From Thermodesulfobacterium sp. (GTDB taxonomy: Bacteria > Desulfobacterota > Thermodesulfobacteria > Thermodesulfobacteriales > Thermodesulfobacteriaceae): DNA of 64,000 nt. This document shows positions 10,601 to 17,722 of the stretch, piece by piece. The stretch spans positions 1 to 64,000 of the forward strand of contig JACDNX010000001.1 of the NCBI GenBank assembly GCA_017656385.1, written 5' to 3'. How positions within the stretch are numbered: position 1 is the first letter of the stretch; each line of letters opens with the position of its first letter. The position numbers and the translations under genes are program-made. Under the pieces are notes generated by a model, which saw only the letters and a list, made by a program, of their open reading frames with translations, searched no databases and was not told the DNA's origin.

Positions 10601-11676
10601 CAAAAATAAAAGTAGAAGAAGGGCAAGAAGTGAAGCCAGGAGATCTATTAGTGGAGTGGGATCCTTACACAAATCCTATTATTACTGAGACAGACGGAAA
10701 GGTTAAATTTGGAGATATTATTGCTGGTGTAACTGTTGATGAAAAAATAGATCCTACTACTGGAAGGGTTAGTATTGTGGTAAGGGATTACAAGTTGACA
10801 GATTATCGTCCTCGTGTCTCTATAAAAGATGAAAAAGGTAGAACAAAGGCTCGTTATGAACTACCTGTAGGCGCTATTATAAGTGTTCAGGAAGGAGATT
10901 ATGTTCATGCTGGAGATATAATAGCAAGAATTCCAAGAGAAACTTTAAAAGCTAAAGACATTACCGGAGGTTTACCTAAGGTTACAGATCTTTTTGAAGC
11001 TCGTAAACCCAAGGAATATGCAGTTATTAGTGAAATTGATGGTAAAGTAGTTTTTGAAAAAGAGGTGAGGGGTAAAAAGAAAATAGTAATTCAGCCTGAA
11101 ATTGGAGAATCTCAGGAGTATTATATTTCTAAAGGTAAACATATAGTTGTAAGAGAGGGGGATGTAGTAAAAGCAGGTGATCCACTAATAGAAGGTTCTC
11201 CAAATCCTCATGATATTTTAAAAATAAAAGGTGTAAAAGGGGTTGCCAGATTTTTAGTTGAGGAAATTCAAGAAGTTTATAGGTTGCAGAGTGTAAAAAT
11301 AAATGATAAGCATTTTGAAGTTATTGTAAGACAAATGCTTAAAAAAGTTAAAATTAAAGAAGCTGGAGATACTAATTTTATGATAGGTGAAATTGTAGAT
11401 AGAGTGAAATTTGAAGAGGAAAACGAGAGAGTTTTAGCTATAGGTGGTAAACCAGCAGTTGCTGAACCTATTATTCTTGGAATAACCAAAGCAGCTCTAC
11501 TTACTGATTCTTGGCTCTCAGCTACTTCATTTCAGGAGACCACAAGAGTTCTAACCGAGTCCTCTATTGCAGGAAAAGTTGATTATTTGAGAGGCTTAAA
11601 AGAGAATGTCATTATAGGAAGACTAATCCCTGCTGGTACAGGAAGAATTGTTTACGAAGAAAAAGGCTGGGTGTAA
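7639..11676 (+). CDS. rpoC: DNA-directed RNA polymerase subunit beta'
   Basis: The product is 1345 residues from the ATG at 7639; an upstream GTG at 7627 lies in the GGGGGG Shine-Dalgarno tract and is unlikely to be used. Visible features are the N-terminal zinc finger (C70, C72 and a CEKC pair about residues 85-90), the catalytic NADFDGDQM that holds Mg at about 458-466, the bridge helix/trigger loop area, and a second zinc site with CRKC at about 880. A segment near residues 834-870 repeats the VDPxTGEVL pattern also seen in RpoB. It ends at a strong terminator. Confidence 0.98.
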   Translation: MKELLTILEKPKDLMKIRAIKIGIASPEKIREWSYGEVKKPETINYRTLKPEKDGLFCAKIFGPVRDFECVCGKYRGMKHRGVICEKCGVEVIQSKVRRERMGHIELAAPVAHIWYLRSIPSKIGLMLNMTLKEVESILYLEKYVVVESEIDEYPKGTLLTEDKYYALKEIYGDKIVIETGAKAIYELLRSLDLDKLAQEIMIEMQSTQSEARRKKLGKRLHLVKAFKNSGNKPEWMILQVLPVIPPELRPLVPLEGGRFATSDLNDLYRRVINRNVRLKKLIDLDAPEIILKNEKRMLQEAVDALFDNGRRGRPVTGPNRRPLKSLSDVLKGKQGRFRQNLLGKRVDFSGRSVIVAGPELRMHQCGLPKKMALELFKPYIYGWLEKQGYATNIKTAKKLVEEEHPTVWDALEEIVKEYPVMLNRAPTLHRLGIQAFEPVLIDTKAIQLHPLVCVAYNADFDGDQMAVHVPLSVEAQIENRVLILSTNNILLPANGIPIVYPTQDMVLGLFYMTQEKPFAKGEGKVFKDRDEVILAYQTGAVDLQAKIKVRMNGKLVDTTVGRVIFSTIVPEEIDFEEYNKPLTKKELQKLINLSYHKAGMKKTVIFADKLKDMGFAEATEAALSICVDYLTIPKKKAEIIAEAEKKIAEIWQQYSDGLITESERYNKAVDIWANATERVTEEMIKEMETKEYITPDGKKIKGPSFNPVYMMAFSGARGSKDQIRQLAGMRGLMAKPSGEIIETPIKSNFREGLSVLEYFVSTHGARKGLADTALKTANAGYLTRKLIDVAQDCIVTEEDCGTIDGIEVGHLIEAGEIIEPVWDRVLGRVALEDIVDPITGEVLVKANEEIDEEAVKKIKEAGIEKVSIRSVLTCEAKFGVCRKCYGRDLATGKLVEIGEAVGIIAAQSIGEPGTQLTMRTFHIGGAVGKALEQSEHRAQSQGKVRFINLKLVRRQDGVLIALNRQGEIAIEGPEGRIVEKYPVIYGAKIKVEEGQEVKPGDLLVEWDPYTNPIITETDGKVKFGDIIAGVTVDEKIDPTTGRVSIVVRDYKLTDYRPRVSIKDEKGRTKARYELPVGAIISVQEGDYVHAGDIIARIPRETLKAKDITGGLPKVTDLFEARKPKEYAVISEIDGKVVFEKEVRGKKKIVIQPEIGESQEYYISKGKHIVVREGDVVKAGDPLIEGSPNPHDILKIKGVKGVARFLVEEIQEVYRLQSVKINDKHFEVIVRQMLKKVKIKEAGDTNFMIGEIVDRVKFEEENERVLAIGGKPAVAEPIILGITKAALLTDSWLSATSFQETTRVLTESSIAGKVDYLRGLKENVIIGRLIPAGTGRIVYEEKGWV

Positions 11677-11677
11677 A

Positions 11678-11710
11678 AAGAGAGGGGGCTCTCCCCTCTC
11701 TTATTTTTTA
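11678..11710. terminator. Bidirectional terminator between rpoC and rpsO
   Basis: AAGAGAGGGG (11678-11687) pairs without mismatch with CCCCTCTCTT (11693-11702) around the loop GCTCT. On the plus strand ATTTTTTA follows, and on the minus strand a run of five T follows, so the same stem can end both convergent units. The plus-side half of the stem lies just after the rpoC stop and the other half covers the rpsO stop codon. Confidence 0.9.
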
Positions 11711-11970
11711 AGACCTAAGTTATTAATAAGTTCTTGGTATCTTTTAAAATCAGTTCTTCTTAGATAATTTAAAAGTGCTCTTCTTTGTCCTATAAGTTTC
11801 ATTAAACCTCTTCTTGAATGAAAATCTTTGCGGTGTGTCTTGAGATGTATTTCTAACTGTTTGATTCTTGCACTTAAAAGAGCAATTTGAACCTCTGGAG
11901 AGCCTGTGTCATTAGGATGGCGTCTAAATTTTTCAATAATCTCCTTTTTAATCTCTGGATCTAAAGGCAT
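11701..11970 (-). CDS. rpsO: 30S ribosomal protein S15
   Basis: The 89-residue protein has the family's exact usual length and core ([22 protein letters not shown], then [11 protein letters not shown]-like [19 protein letters not shown]). S15 binds the central domain of 16S rRNA early in 30S assembly. AGGAGG lies seven bases before the ATG. It is convergent with rpoC and shares its terminator. The leader holds a hairpin that may serve autoregulation. In many bacteria pnp follows rpsO; here it does not. Confidence 0.98.
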   Translation of the reverse strand: MPLDPEIKKEIIEKFRRHPNDTGSPEVQIALLSARIKQLEIHLKTHRKDFHSRRGLMKLIGQRRALLNYLRRTDFKRYQELINNLGLKK

Positions 11971-11996
11971 CTCTTAACCTCCTATTTTATATTTAA

Positions 11997-12034
11997 GCTT
12001 GGGAAAGGAATACTCCATTTCCCAAGCATAGTAA
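11997..12034 (-). promoter_or_regulatory. Hairpin leader of rpsO, possible S15 autoregulatory element
   Basis: GCTTGGGAAA (11997-12006) pairs perfectly with TTTCCCAAGC (12018-12027), and GGA/TCC extends the stem inside the loop. It lies in the rpsO 5' leader about 27 bases before the ATG. There is no T run right after it on the minus strand, so a terminator role is unlikely. Several unrelated S15 leader types are known in other phyla; assignment to such a role is inference. Confidence 0.5.
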
Positions 12035-12040
12035 TGCTTA

Positions 12041-12068
12041 ATTATAATATATTTTTCAAAAAATACAA
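12041..12068 (-). promoter_or_regulatory. Candidate rpsO promoter
   Basis: On the minus strand TTGTAT (12063-12068) is followed after 16 bases by a perfect TATAAT (12041-12046). The predicted start near 12034 leaves a leader of about 64 bases containing the hairpin. The -10 hexamer is convincing and the -35 is weaker. Confidence 0.55.
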
Positions 12069-12131
12069 AAGTGTAGTCTAAACCTTTTTGTTTAAGTTAA
12101 TTTTAATTTTAAATTTAATATTATTTAAGAT

Positions 12132-12160
12132 TTGACTTTTTAGGAGCTGTTATATATAAT
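12132..12160 (+). promoter_or_regulatory. Sigma-70 type promoter for the M23 peptidase-bactofilin run
   Basis: TTGACT (12132-12137), a 17-base spacer and a perfect TATAAT (12155-12160) lie 43 bases before the ATG at 12203. Both hexamers are close to consensus at ideal spacing. The region from 12069 to 12131 is AT-rich and shows nothing else I can name. Confidence 0.8.
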
Positions 12161-12202
12161 TCTCAAAAAAATTTTTTTAAAATTTCTGAAAAGGGGTGAT
12201 AG

Positions 12203-13009
12203 ATGAAAGATAAGATAAGTATAGTAATTCATGGACCTGGGGGTAAAGAACCAAAAATTGTAAGTATTAAAATAAAATATGTAAAGTATTTTTCTGTTTT
12301 GGTAATAATTTTTTCTTTTTTATCTCTGGTTTCTTATTTACTAAATGCCTTTTTTGTTCAAAAATATTTGGTATTGAGAGAAAAGGAGAAAAAATTAAAA
12401 ACCCTTATGGTAATTAACAAAAAATATAAAGAAGAGCTTGCCAAACTTAAGAACAATTTATTGAATTTAGAAAATTATCTTACTGAAAGGGGAGTAATCA
12501 GAAAACGTAAAGATGCACTTGGAGGTTTAAGCAAATTAAAGACTGAAGAGCTTACGGATGAAAATTATTTGGATTTTTTGGTTTCTCATAGTGAAGAACT
12601 TTTTTATCAATTAAAAATTACACCCACAGGTTTCCCAGTATATGGGAGGATAACCTCTACCTTAGGTTGGAGAAAGAATCCTTTTGGAAGTGGATATGAA
12701 TATCATACAGGTATTGACATAAAGGCTCCTTATGGGGCACCTGTTTATGCAACTGCTGAGGGAGTTGTAATATATTCAGGTTGGTATTCAGATTATGGGA
12801 AAGCAGTTATTATAAAACATCCTTCAGGGTATAAAACTCTCTATGGACATCTTTCCAGAATAAAAGTAAAATATGGAGAAAAGGTAAAAGCAGGACAAAT
12901 AATAGGATATGTAGGTTCAACAGGAAGAAGTACAGGACCGCATCTCCATTATGAAGTGCGTCTTGGTTCAAAATATTTAGATCCGATGAAATTTATAGTG
13001 TGGAAATAA
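12203..13009 (+). CDS. M23 family peptidoglycan endopeptidase, membrane-anchored
   Basis: The 268-residue protein has a short cytosolic N terminus, one membrane helix at about 28-50, a coiled coil at about 55-100, and a LytM/M23 zinc peptidase domain from about 140. The zinc motifs are intact: HTGID and HLHYEV, plus the YGHLSRI signature. Such proteins cut peptide cross-links of peptidoglycan in the periplasm. It overlaps or abuts the bactofilin gene, a pairing known to shape cells in several bacteria (for example Helicobacter). A GGGGTGAT site supports the start. Confidence 0.9.
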   Translation: MKDKISIVIHGPGGKEPKIVSIKIKYVKYFSVLVIIFSFLSLVSYLLNAFFVQKYLVLREKEKKLKTLMVINKKYKEELAKLKNNLLNLENYLTERGVIRKRKDALGGLSKLKTEELTDENYLDFLVSHSEELFYQLKITPTGFPVYGRITSTLGWRKNPFGSGYEYHTGIDIKAPYGAPVYATAEGVVIYSGWYSDYGKAVIIKHPSGYKTLYGHLSRIKVKYGEKVKAGQIIGYVGSTGRSTGPHLHYEVRLGSKYLDPMKFIVWK

Positions 13010-13011
13010 AA

Positions 13012-13410
13012 ATGGTAAAAATTTTTAACAAGAAAAAAAATCAAAAAGATTTTGAAGAAATCAGGACTTTTATATGCTCAGGTTGTTTTTTTGAGGGTAA
13101 TATTACTATAGGAGAAGGAATAACAAGAATTGACGGAGAGGTTCAAGGAAATGTAAAAGGAGAGGGTGGTTTGTTGGTAGGAGAAAATGGTGTTATTAGA
13201 GGGGACATAGAGGTTAAGAAACTTATGCTTTATGGACAGGTTTTCGGGAATATTAAAGCAGAAGAGGTAGAACTTTATTCGGGAAGTGCAGTTAAAGGTA
13301 ATATAAAAGCTAAATTTATTTATATAGAAAGAGGAGCTGGAATAAACGGACTTTGTGAAACGGATACTTTTTCTGAAAGTTCATTTCAAGATATTTCAGA
13401 ATCTCAGTAA
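13012..13410 (+). CDS. Bactofilin family cytoskeletal protein
   Basis: This 132-residue protein (from ATG 13012) shows the bactofilin right-handed beta-helix pattern: short repeats such as GCFFEGNITIGEGITRIDGEVQGNVKGEGGLLVGENGVIRGDIEV, here with glycine-spaced strands ending about residue 115, and a short polar tail. Bactofilins polymerise without nucleotide at the membrane and position cell-wall enzymes. An earlier in-frame GTG (13000) lies inside the peptidase gene; the ATG three bases after that gene's stop is preferred. Context with the M23 peptidase supports a cell-shape role. Confidence 0.88.
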   Translation: MVKIFNKKKNQKDFEEIRTFICSGCFFEGNITIGEGITRIDGEVQGNVKGEGGLLVGENGVIRGDIEVKKLMLYGQVFGNIKAEEVELYSGSAVKGNIKAKFIYIERGAGINGLCETDTFSESSFQDISESQ

Positions 13411-13422
13411 ACTTAAGTCTTA

Positions 13423-14346
13423 ATGAATCAAGAAGAATATCTTTTTGAGGTTTCCTCTGAAGAAGAGGTTAAAAGACTTGATATTTTTGTGAAAGAAAAA
13501 ATTCCAAAATTAAGTAGAAGTAGAATTCAAACTTTGATAAGAGAGGGTTATGTATTGGTAGATTTAAAATCTTCAAAAGCAAGTTACAAAGTAAAAAAAG
13601 GAGAAAAAATAAAAGTTATTATTCCTCCTGATGAAGAAATTGATATTAAACCAAAGGAGGTTCCTTTTGAAATTCTTTATGAAGATGAAGATATAGCAGT
13701 TATAAATAAACCTTCGGGGGTGGTGGTTCACCCAGCTCCAGGTCATCGTGATGACACATTAGTGCACGGATTACTTTTGAAGCTGAAAAATCTTTCGGGA
13801 ATTGGTGGAAAAATAAGACCAGGTATTGTTCATCGTCTTGATAAGGATACATCAGGTATTATGCTTGTTGCCAAAAATGATTTTGCTCATAAAAAACTGG
13901 TGGAGTTTTTTAAAGAAAGATTAATTGAAAAAACTTATATAGTGCTTGTGTATGGTAAAATAACTCAAAAAAAAGGTAAAATTGAGACATTTATAGGAAG
14001 ACACCCTGTAGCTCGCAAAAAAATGGCAGTTTTAAAAGAGGGAAAAATAGCTATTACTTTTTATGAAGTATTGGAGAGCTTTAAAAAAAGCTCTTTGGTA
14101 TTAGCTAAACCGGTTACAGGAAGAACTCACCAAATAAGAGTCCATTTTTCTTATATAGGGCATCCTGTTTTGGGAGATCCTGTTTATGGTGGATTGAAAC
14201 ACGATATCCCCAAGCCTCCAAGATTGATGCTACATGCTTACGAAATATGTTTTGAACACCCAAGAACTTCTCAAAAAATGAAATTTAAAGCTTTGATTCC
14301 TAAGGAATTTCAGGAATACATTCAAATTTTGAAAAATCTAAAATGA
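13423..14346 (+). CDS. RluA/RluD-family large-subunit rRNA pseudouridine synthase
   Basis: The 307-residue protein has an N-terminal S4 RNA-binding domain (LSRSRIQTLIREGYVLV) and the RluA-type catalytic domain. The motif HRLDKDTSGIMLVAK places the catalytic aspartate at D140. Length and S4 domain match RluD, which modifies helix 69 of 23S rRNA, but RluC-like or other targets cannot be excluded from sequence alone. It overlaps coaE by four bases (ATGA). Confidence 0.9.
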   Translation: MNQEEYLFEVSSEEEVKRLDIFVKEKIPKLSRSRIQTLIREGYVLVDLKSSKASYKVKKGEKIKVIIPPDEEIDIKPKEVPFEILYEDEDIAVINKPSGVVVHPAPGHRDDTLVHGLLLKLKNLSGIGGKIRPGIVHRLDKDTSGIMLVAKNDFAHKKLVEFFKERLIEKTYIVLVYGKITQKKGKIETFIGRHPVARKKMAVLKEGKIAITFYEVLESFKKSSLVLAKPVTGRTHQIRVHFSYIGHPVLGDPVYGGLKHDIPKPPRLMLHAYEICFEHPRTSQKMKFKALIPKEFQEYIQILKNLK

Positions 14347-14927
14347 AAAAAATAGCAATAACAGGGAACTTAGGAACTGGAAAAACTACAATTTTAAAAA
14401 TTTTGCAGGATCTGGGATTTTCTACTTTTTCTTGTGATGAAGCAGTTAAAGAACTTTACGAGGACCTCGACGTGAAAGAAGGAATTGTAAAAATTTTTGG
14501 AAAAGAGATTCTTGAAACAGAAGGGGAAATTAATAAAAAAAGGATTTTAGAGAAAATTTTAAAAGATCAGGAGCTAAAAAAAAGATTGGAAAATATTTTA
14601 CATCCTTTGGTTAAAGAAAAATTTTTAGAATTTATAAAAGAAAATGAAAAAGAAAAGGTCATTTTTGCAGAAGTTCCTCTCCTTTTTGAGGTAGGATGGG
14701 AGAGTCTTTTTGATGAAATATGGGTAGTTAGTTGTTCTGAGAAAACACAAAAAGAGAGAATTGCTAAGAAGGGGTTAGAGGAAAATATAGGCAGTGAAAT
14801 TTTAAAGTTTCAGCTACCTCTTAAAGAAAAGGAAAAAAGAGCACATAAGATTGTTTTTTCTGAAAAAGATATAAAGGAGTTGAAAGAAGAGATTAAAGAG
14901 ATGTTAAAGGAGTATTTAAAAGATTAA
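14343..14927 (+). CDS. coaE: Dephospho-CoA kinase
   Basis: The 194-residue protein has the P-loop GNLGTGKTT at about residues 8-16, the DEAVKELYE segment, and the family core FAEVPLLFEVGWESLFDEIWVV. It phosphorylates the 3' hydroxyl of dephospho-CoA, the last step of CoA synthesis. It starts inside the end of the pseudouridine synthase gene (ATGA), so is translationally coupled. Its 3' end overlaps the convergent ribD by 35 bases. Confidence 0.93.
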   Translation: MKKIAITGNLGTGKTTILKILQDLGFSTFSCDEAVKELYEDLDVKEGIVKIFGKEILETEGEINKKRILEKILKDQELKKRLENILHPLVKEKFLEFIKENEKEKVIFAEVPLLFEVGWESLFDEIWVVSCSEKTQKERIAKKGLEENIGSEILKFQLPLKEKEKRAHKIVFSEKDIKELKEEIKEMLKEYLKD

Positions 14928-16044
14928 AACCTTCCTCTGTGTAGGAGTGAAATAAGAAGGAATTTCCCAGTTTTTTGACTTTTATATTTTTTAAAAAAAG
15001 GGCTTCTTTAAGGTTCTGAAGTGGTTTTCTTTCAATTGCAGATATTCCTTTTTTATCACCTATTATTACAGGTCCTACAAAATAGAAAATTTCATCTACT
15101 AAATTTTCTTCTAAAAAGCTTCCGTGAATTCTGCCTCCACCTTCAACAAGCAGGGAAGATATGTTGTTTTCTCTGCATTTTTCCAAAAGAGCGTTTAAAT
15201 CTATTTTTTCTTCTTTTAAGGGGAGTTTCCAAACTTCAACTCCTTTTTCTTTAAAAATTTTTTCTTTTTGAGGATCTACCTTTTCTCCACAAGCTATAAC
15301 TGTTTTTTTTGTTTCGTTCACATTAAAAATTTTAAACTTAGTGTTCAAGCTTAGATGAGTATCCAGAACAATTCTTATAGGATTTTTACCTTTTGTAAGT
15401 CTGCATGTTAATTCTGGATCGTCTTTTAAAACTGTATTTTTCCCTACCAATATAGCATCGCAGATATGTCTTAATTTATGAGCAAATTTTCGAGCTTTTT
15501 CTCCTGTAATCCATTTAGAGTCTCCTGTCGAAACCGCTATTTTTCCGTCAAGGCTTGATGCAACTTTCATTATAATCCATGGTCTTTTTCTCAGAATGTA
15601 ACTAAGAAAAAATCTGGTAAGAACTTTTATTTCCTTTTCAAGAACTCCTACCTTTACTTCAATTCCTCTTGATTTTAGATATTCAAGACCACCCTTAGCT
15701 AAGGGATTGGGGTCTCTTATTCCACAAACAACCTTAGAGATACCTGCTTCCAGAATTTTTTCTGTGCAGGGCGGAGTTTTTCCGTAATGTGAACAGGGTT
15801 CCAAAGTAACATAAAGTATAGCCCCCTTAGCTTTTTCTCCTGCTTTCTTAATTGCTTCAACTTCTGCATGAGGTAACCCATATCTTTTATGATACCCTTT
15901 AGCTATAATCTTTTTAGTAAAGGGCTCTACAATAACTGCTCCTACCGGAGGATTAGGAGAAGTCCATCCCAGTCCCTTATAAGCTTCCTTAATAGCAATT
16001 TTCATAAAAAATTCATCTGAAAGTATTTTAAAATTGGAATTCAT
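14893..16044 (-). CDS. ribD: Bifunctional riboflavin biosynthesis deaminase/reductase RibD
   Basis: The 383-residue protein has both domains. The N-terminal cytidine-deaminase-like part has zinc motifs HAE and PCSHYGKTPPC (about residues 60-100). The C-terminal reductase part starts about residue 157 with RPWIIMKVASSLDGKIA and carries the LLVEGGGRIHGSFL motif. It converts the early pyrimidine intermediate in two steps toward lumazine. ribH lies 40 kb away, so riboflavin genes are scattered. No FMN riboswitch is visible upstream. Confidence 0.95.
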   Translation of the reverse strand: MNSNFKILSDEFFMKIAIKEAYKGLGWTSPNPPVGAVIVEPFTKKIIAKGYHKRYGLPHAEVEAIKKAGEKAKGAILYVTLEPCSHYGKTPPCTEKILEAGISKVVCGIRDPNPLAKGGLEYLKSRGIEVKVGVLEKEIKVLTRFFLSYILRKRPWIIMKVASSLDGKIAVSTGDSKWITGEKARKFAHKLRHICDAILVGKNTVLKDDPELTCRLTKGKNPIRIVLDTHLSLNTKFKIFNVNETKKTVIACGEKVDPQKEKIFKEKGVEVWKLPLKEEKIDLNALLEKCRENNISSLLVEGGGRIHGSFLEENLVDEIFYFVGPVIIGDKKGISAIERKPLQNLKEALFLKNIKVKKLGNSFLFHSYTEEGFNLLNTPLTSL

Positions 16045-16056
16045 AGAAATGAAATC

Positions 16057-16518
16057 TTATCTTCTTTTGGGTTTTAAAGCTGATATATAAAGCTGATTTT
16101 GCAACTTGGTCCAGTTAATTTCCTTAGATTCTTTGTTGAATTTTTGTTCTTTTGCCAGTTTAATTTTTTCTACTATTTTATAGTAATATTCACTTTCTTC
16201 TAAATTTACAGGCCCTTTTCTAATTTGATTCAGCTGAAAAATAAGGGCTGTTAATTTTTTTACTTTTAAATAAGCATTTCCTACTTCTTCATCTAAGAGC
16301 TCTTCTAATTTGGAGATCTCTTTTTTTAATTCTACCTCTTTTGGCAAAAAACCCGCGTTTTTCAAAATTTTATAAACCACTTTTAAATCATCAGGAACAA
16401 AGGGATCTTCTTTTAACTCAACAGGTTTTCCTTTAAACTCTAAATCATCAAAAAGTCCTTCCTCCATAGCTCTGCGAATTCTTTCTTCAGCAATTTTTTT
16501 GAATATAATAAGACTCAT
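16057..16518 (-). CDS. DUF1992 (DnaJ homologue subfamily C member 28-like) protein
   Basis: The 153-residue protein begins with the DUF1992 core: an AEERIRRAMEEGLFDDLEFKG-like start followed by GKPVELKEDPFVPDDLKVVYKILKNAG, here around residues 10-60. The function of this family is unknown; in some bacteria it is annotated by distant similarity to a DnaJ-related protein but no J domain is present here. It overlaps the TPR gene by four bases, so both are likely expressed together. Confidence 0.85.
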   Translation of the reverse strand: MSLIIFKKIAEERIRRAMEEGLFDDLEFKGKPVELKEDPFVPDDLKVVYKILKNAGFLPKEVELKKEISKLEELLDEEVGNAYLKVKKLTALIFQLNQIRKGPVNLEESEYYYKIVEKIKLAKEQKFNKESKEINWTKLQNQLYISALKPKRR

Positions 16519-17129
16519 TTTTTAGTATTTAATTGATAGAGTTTATACTCCGCAAATCCGCTATTTTTAACATTAGGATCATTTATGTATTTTTGATAAT
16601 ATTCTTTTGCTAAATCAAATTTCCCAAGTTTTTCCGCAAGTCTTGCTATATCCAAATATATTAAAAAACTCAAATCTGGCTGGTTTTTGGAAATTTTCTG
16701 ATAAATTTTTAAAGCTTTATTCAAATCTCCTTTAATTTCCAAAATTTTAGCCTTTCCATATAAAATTATTCCTTTAATTTTCTTAGGATATTCTTTTTCT
16801 ATTTCATTTATGAGTTTTTCTGCTTCTTGATAGTTTTTTTGGTAAAAATAGTAATCTAATAAAAGAAGGGATGCCTGAAGAGCAGCTGAAGTTCCTTTAT
16901 ATTTTTCTTTTACTTCTTTTAGAGCAAGAGGTATATTTGAGCTTTTCGTAACTTCCATTAATTTTAAAGAGGCTTCTTTTTCTTTTTTAGATTTATAATA
17001 GGTAAAACCACCCCATAAAAGTCCTATTATTACAAAAATAAATATGATGGTAAGAACTGTTCTTAGATGTTTTTCAAAAAACTGAACCAATTTTTCATGA
17101 AAATGAATCAGCCTTTCAGAGAATTCCAT
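16515..17129 (-). CDS. Membrane-anchored TPR protein (YfgM-like)
   Basis: The 204-residue protein has one membrane helix at about 23-45 near the N terminus, then TPR-like helical pairs (LQASLLLLDYYFYQKNYQEAE, here about residues 83-105, and further repeats to the end, such as AEKLGKFDLAKEYYQKY). It resembles the YfgM/tetratricopeptide family that assists periplasmic chaperone networks at the Sec translocon. That role is family inference only. It is co-directional with the DUF1992 gene. Confidence 0.7.
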   Translation of the reverse strand: MEFSERLIHFHEKLVQFFEKHLRTVLTIIFIFVIIGLLWGGFTYYKSKKEKEASLKLMEVTKSSNIPLALKEVKEKYKGTSAALQASLLLLDYYFYQKNYQEAEKLINEIEKEYPKKIKGIILYGKAKILEIKGDLNKALKIYQKISKNQPDLSFLIYLDIARLAEKLGKFDLAKEYYQKYINDPNVKNSGFAEYKLYQLNTKK

Positions 17130-17141
17130 TTTAAGAATTCC

Positions 17142-17621
17142 TTAGTCTTCTACTCCTCCAAAGAAGTCTTCCCATCTAAAAATTAGAGGTTCTACTCCTT
17201 CTTTTAAAATTTTGTGGTCTGTTACTTCACCAATAACGATTATGTGATCTCCTGCTTGACACTCACCCACAACCTGACATTCAAAATAAGCTATAGCATC
17301 TTTTAAAACAGGACAACCATTTAAAGAGTAAATATAAGCTACATTTTCAAACTTATTTGTGTTTCTTCCGCTTTTAAAACCAAAGTGCTTAGCAAGATCA
17401 ATTTGGTTTTTACCCAGAGTATTAATACAAAAAAGTCCTGAATTTTTAATAAATTCGTAGGTATACCTTTGAGGAGCTATAGCAACTGCAAGAAGTCTTG
17501 GTCTGAAAGAAACTTGAGACACCCAGGCAGCTGTCATTCCATTTATTTTGTCATTCATCTTTGAAGTCACAACAAATACTCCTTGAGGAATATAAGCAGA
17601 AATAACTTTTTGAAGCCCCAT
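17142..17621 (-). CDS. Flavin reductase-like domain protein (FMN-binding)
   Basis: The 159-residue protein from ATG 17621 has the flavin-reductase fold signatures: ISAYIPQGVFVVTS, NGMTAAWVSQVSFRPRLLAVA, and INTLGKNQIDLAKHFG with a GDHIIVIGEV strand. Such proteins bind FMN and reduce flavins or serve as electron carriers, as in anaerobic flavoredoxins. A longer reading frame reaches 17705, but GGAGGGGGT sits eight bases before ATG 17621 and a promoter lies within the extension, so the shorter start is preferred. Physiological partner unknown. Confidence 0.88.
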   Translation of the reverse strand: MGLQKVISAYIPQGVFVVTSKMNDKINGMTAAWVSQVSFRPRLLAVAIAPQRYTYEFIKNSGLFCINTLGKNQIDLAKHFGFKSGRNTNKFENVAYIYSLNGCPVLKDAIAYFECQVVGECQAGDHIIVIGEVTDHKILKEGVEPLIFRWEDFFGGVED

Positions 17622-17655
17622 TTTACCCCCTCCAATTTTTAAATATTTTAAAAAA

Positions 17656-17684
17656 ATTCTAACATACATAAATATAATTTGCAA
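17656..17684 (-). promoter_or_regulatory. Promoter for the flavin reductase run
   Basis: On the minus strand TTGCAA (17679-17684) is followed after 17 bases by TAGAAT (17656-17661), preceded by TG at the extended -10 place. The predicted start is near 17649, giving a leader of about 28 bases that contains the GGAGG site. Confidence 0.6.
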
Positions 17685-17693
17685 TGTTATAAT
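17685..17693 (+). promoter_or_regulatory. Extended -10 promoter for the P-type ATPase
   Basis: TGTTATAAT (17685-17693) is a perfect extended -10 element. The predicted start is near 17700, 23 bases before the ATG at 17723. No good -35 is seen, as is usual for extended -10 promoters. It overlaps the -35 region of the divergent flavin reductase promoter, so the two may compete. Confidence 0.55.
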
Positions 17694-17722
17694 TAAAGAA
17701 AGCAAAATTTGAGATGACTTAA

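Noticed and set aside
17622-17705. N-terminal extension of the flavin reductase to 17705
   Set aside because: The extension encodes an AT-rich hydrophobic stretch that covers the likely promoter; GGAGGGGG sits just before ATG 17621.
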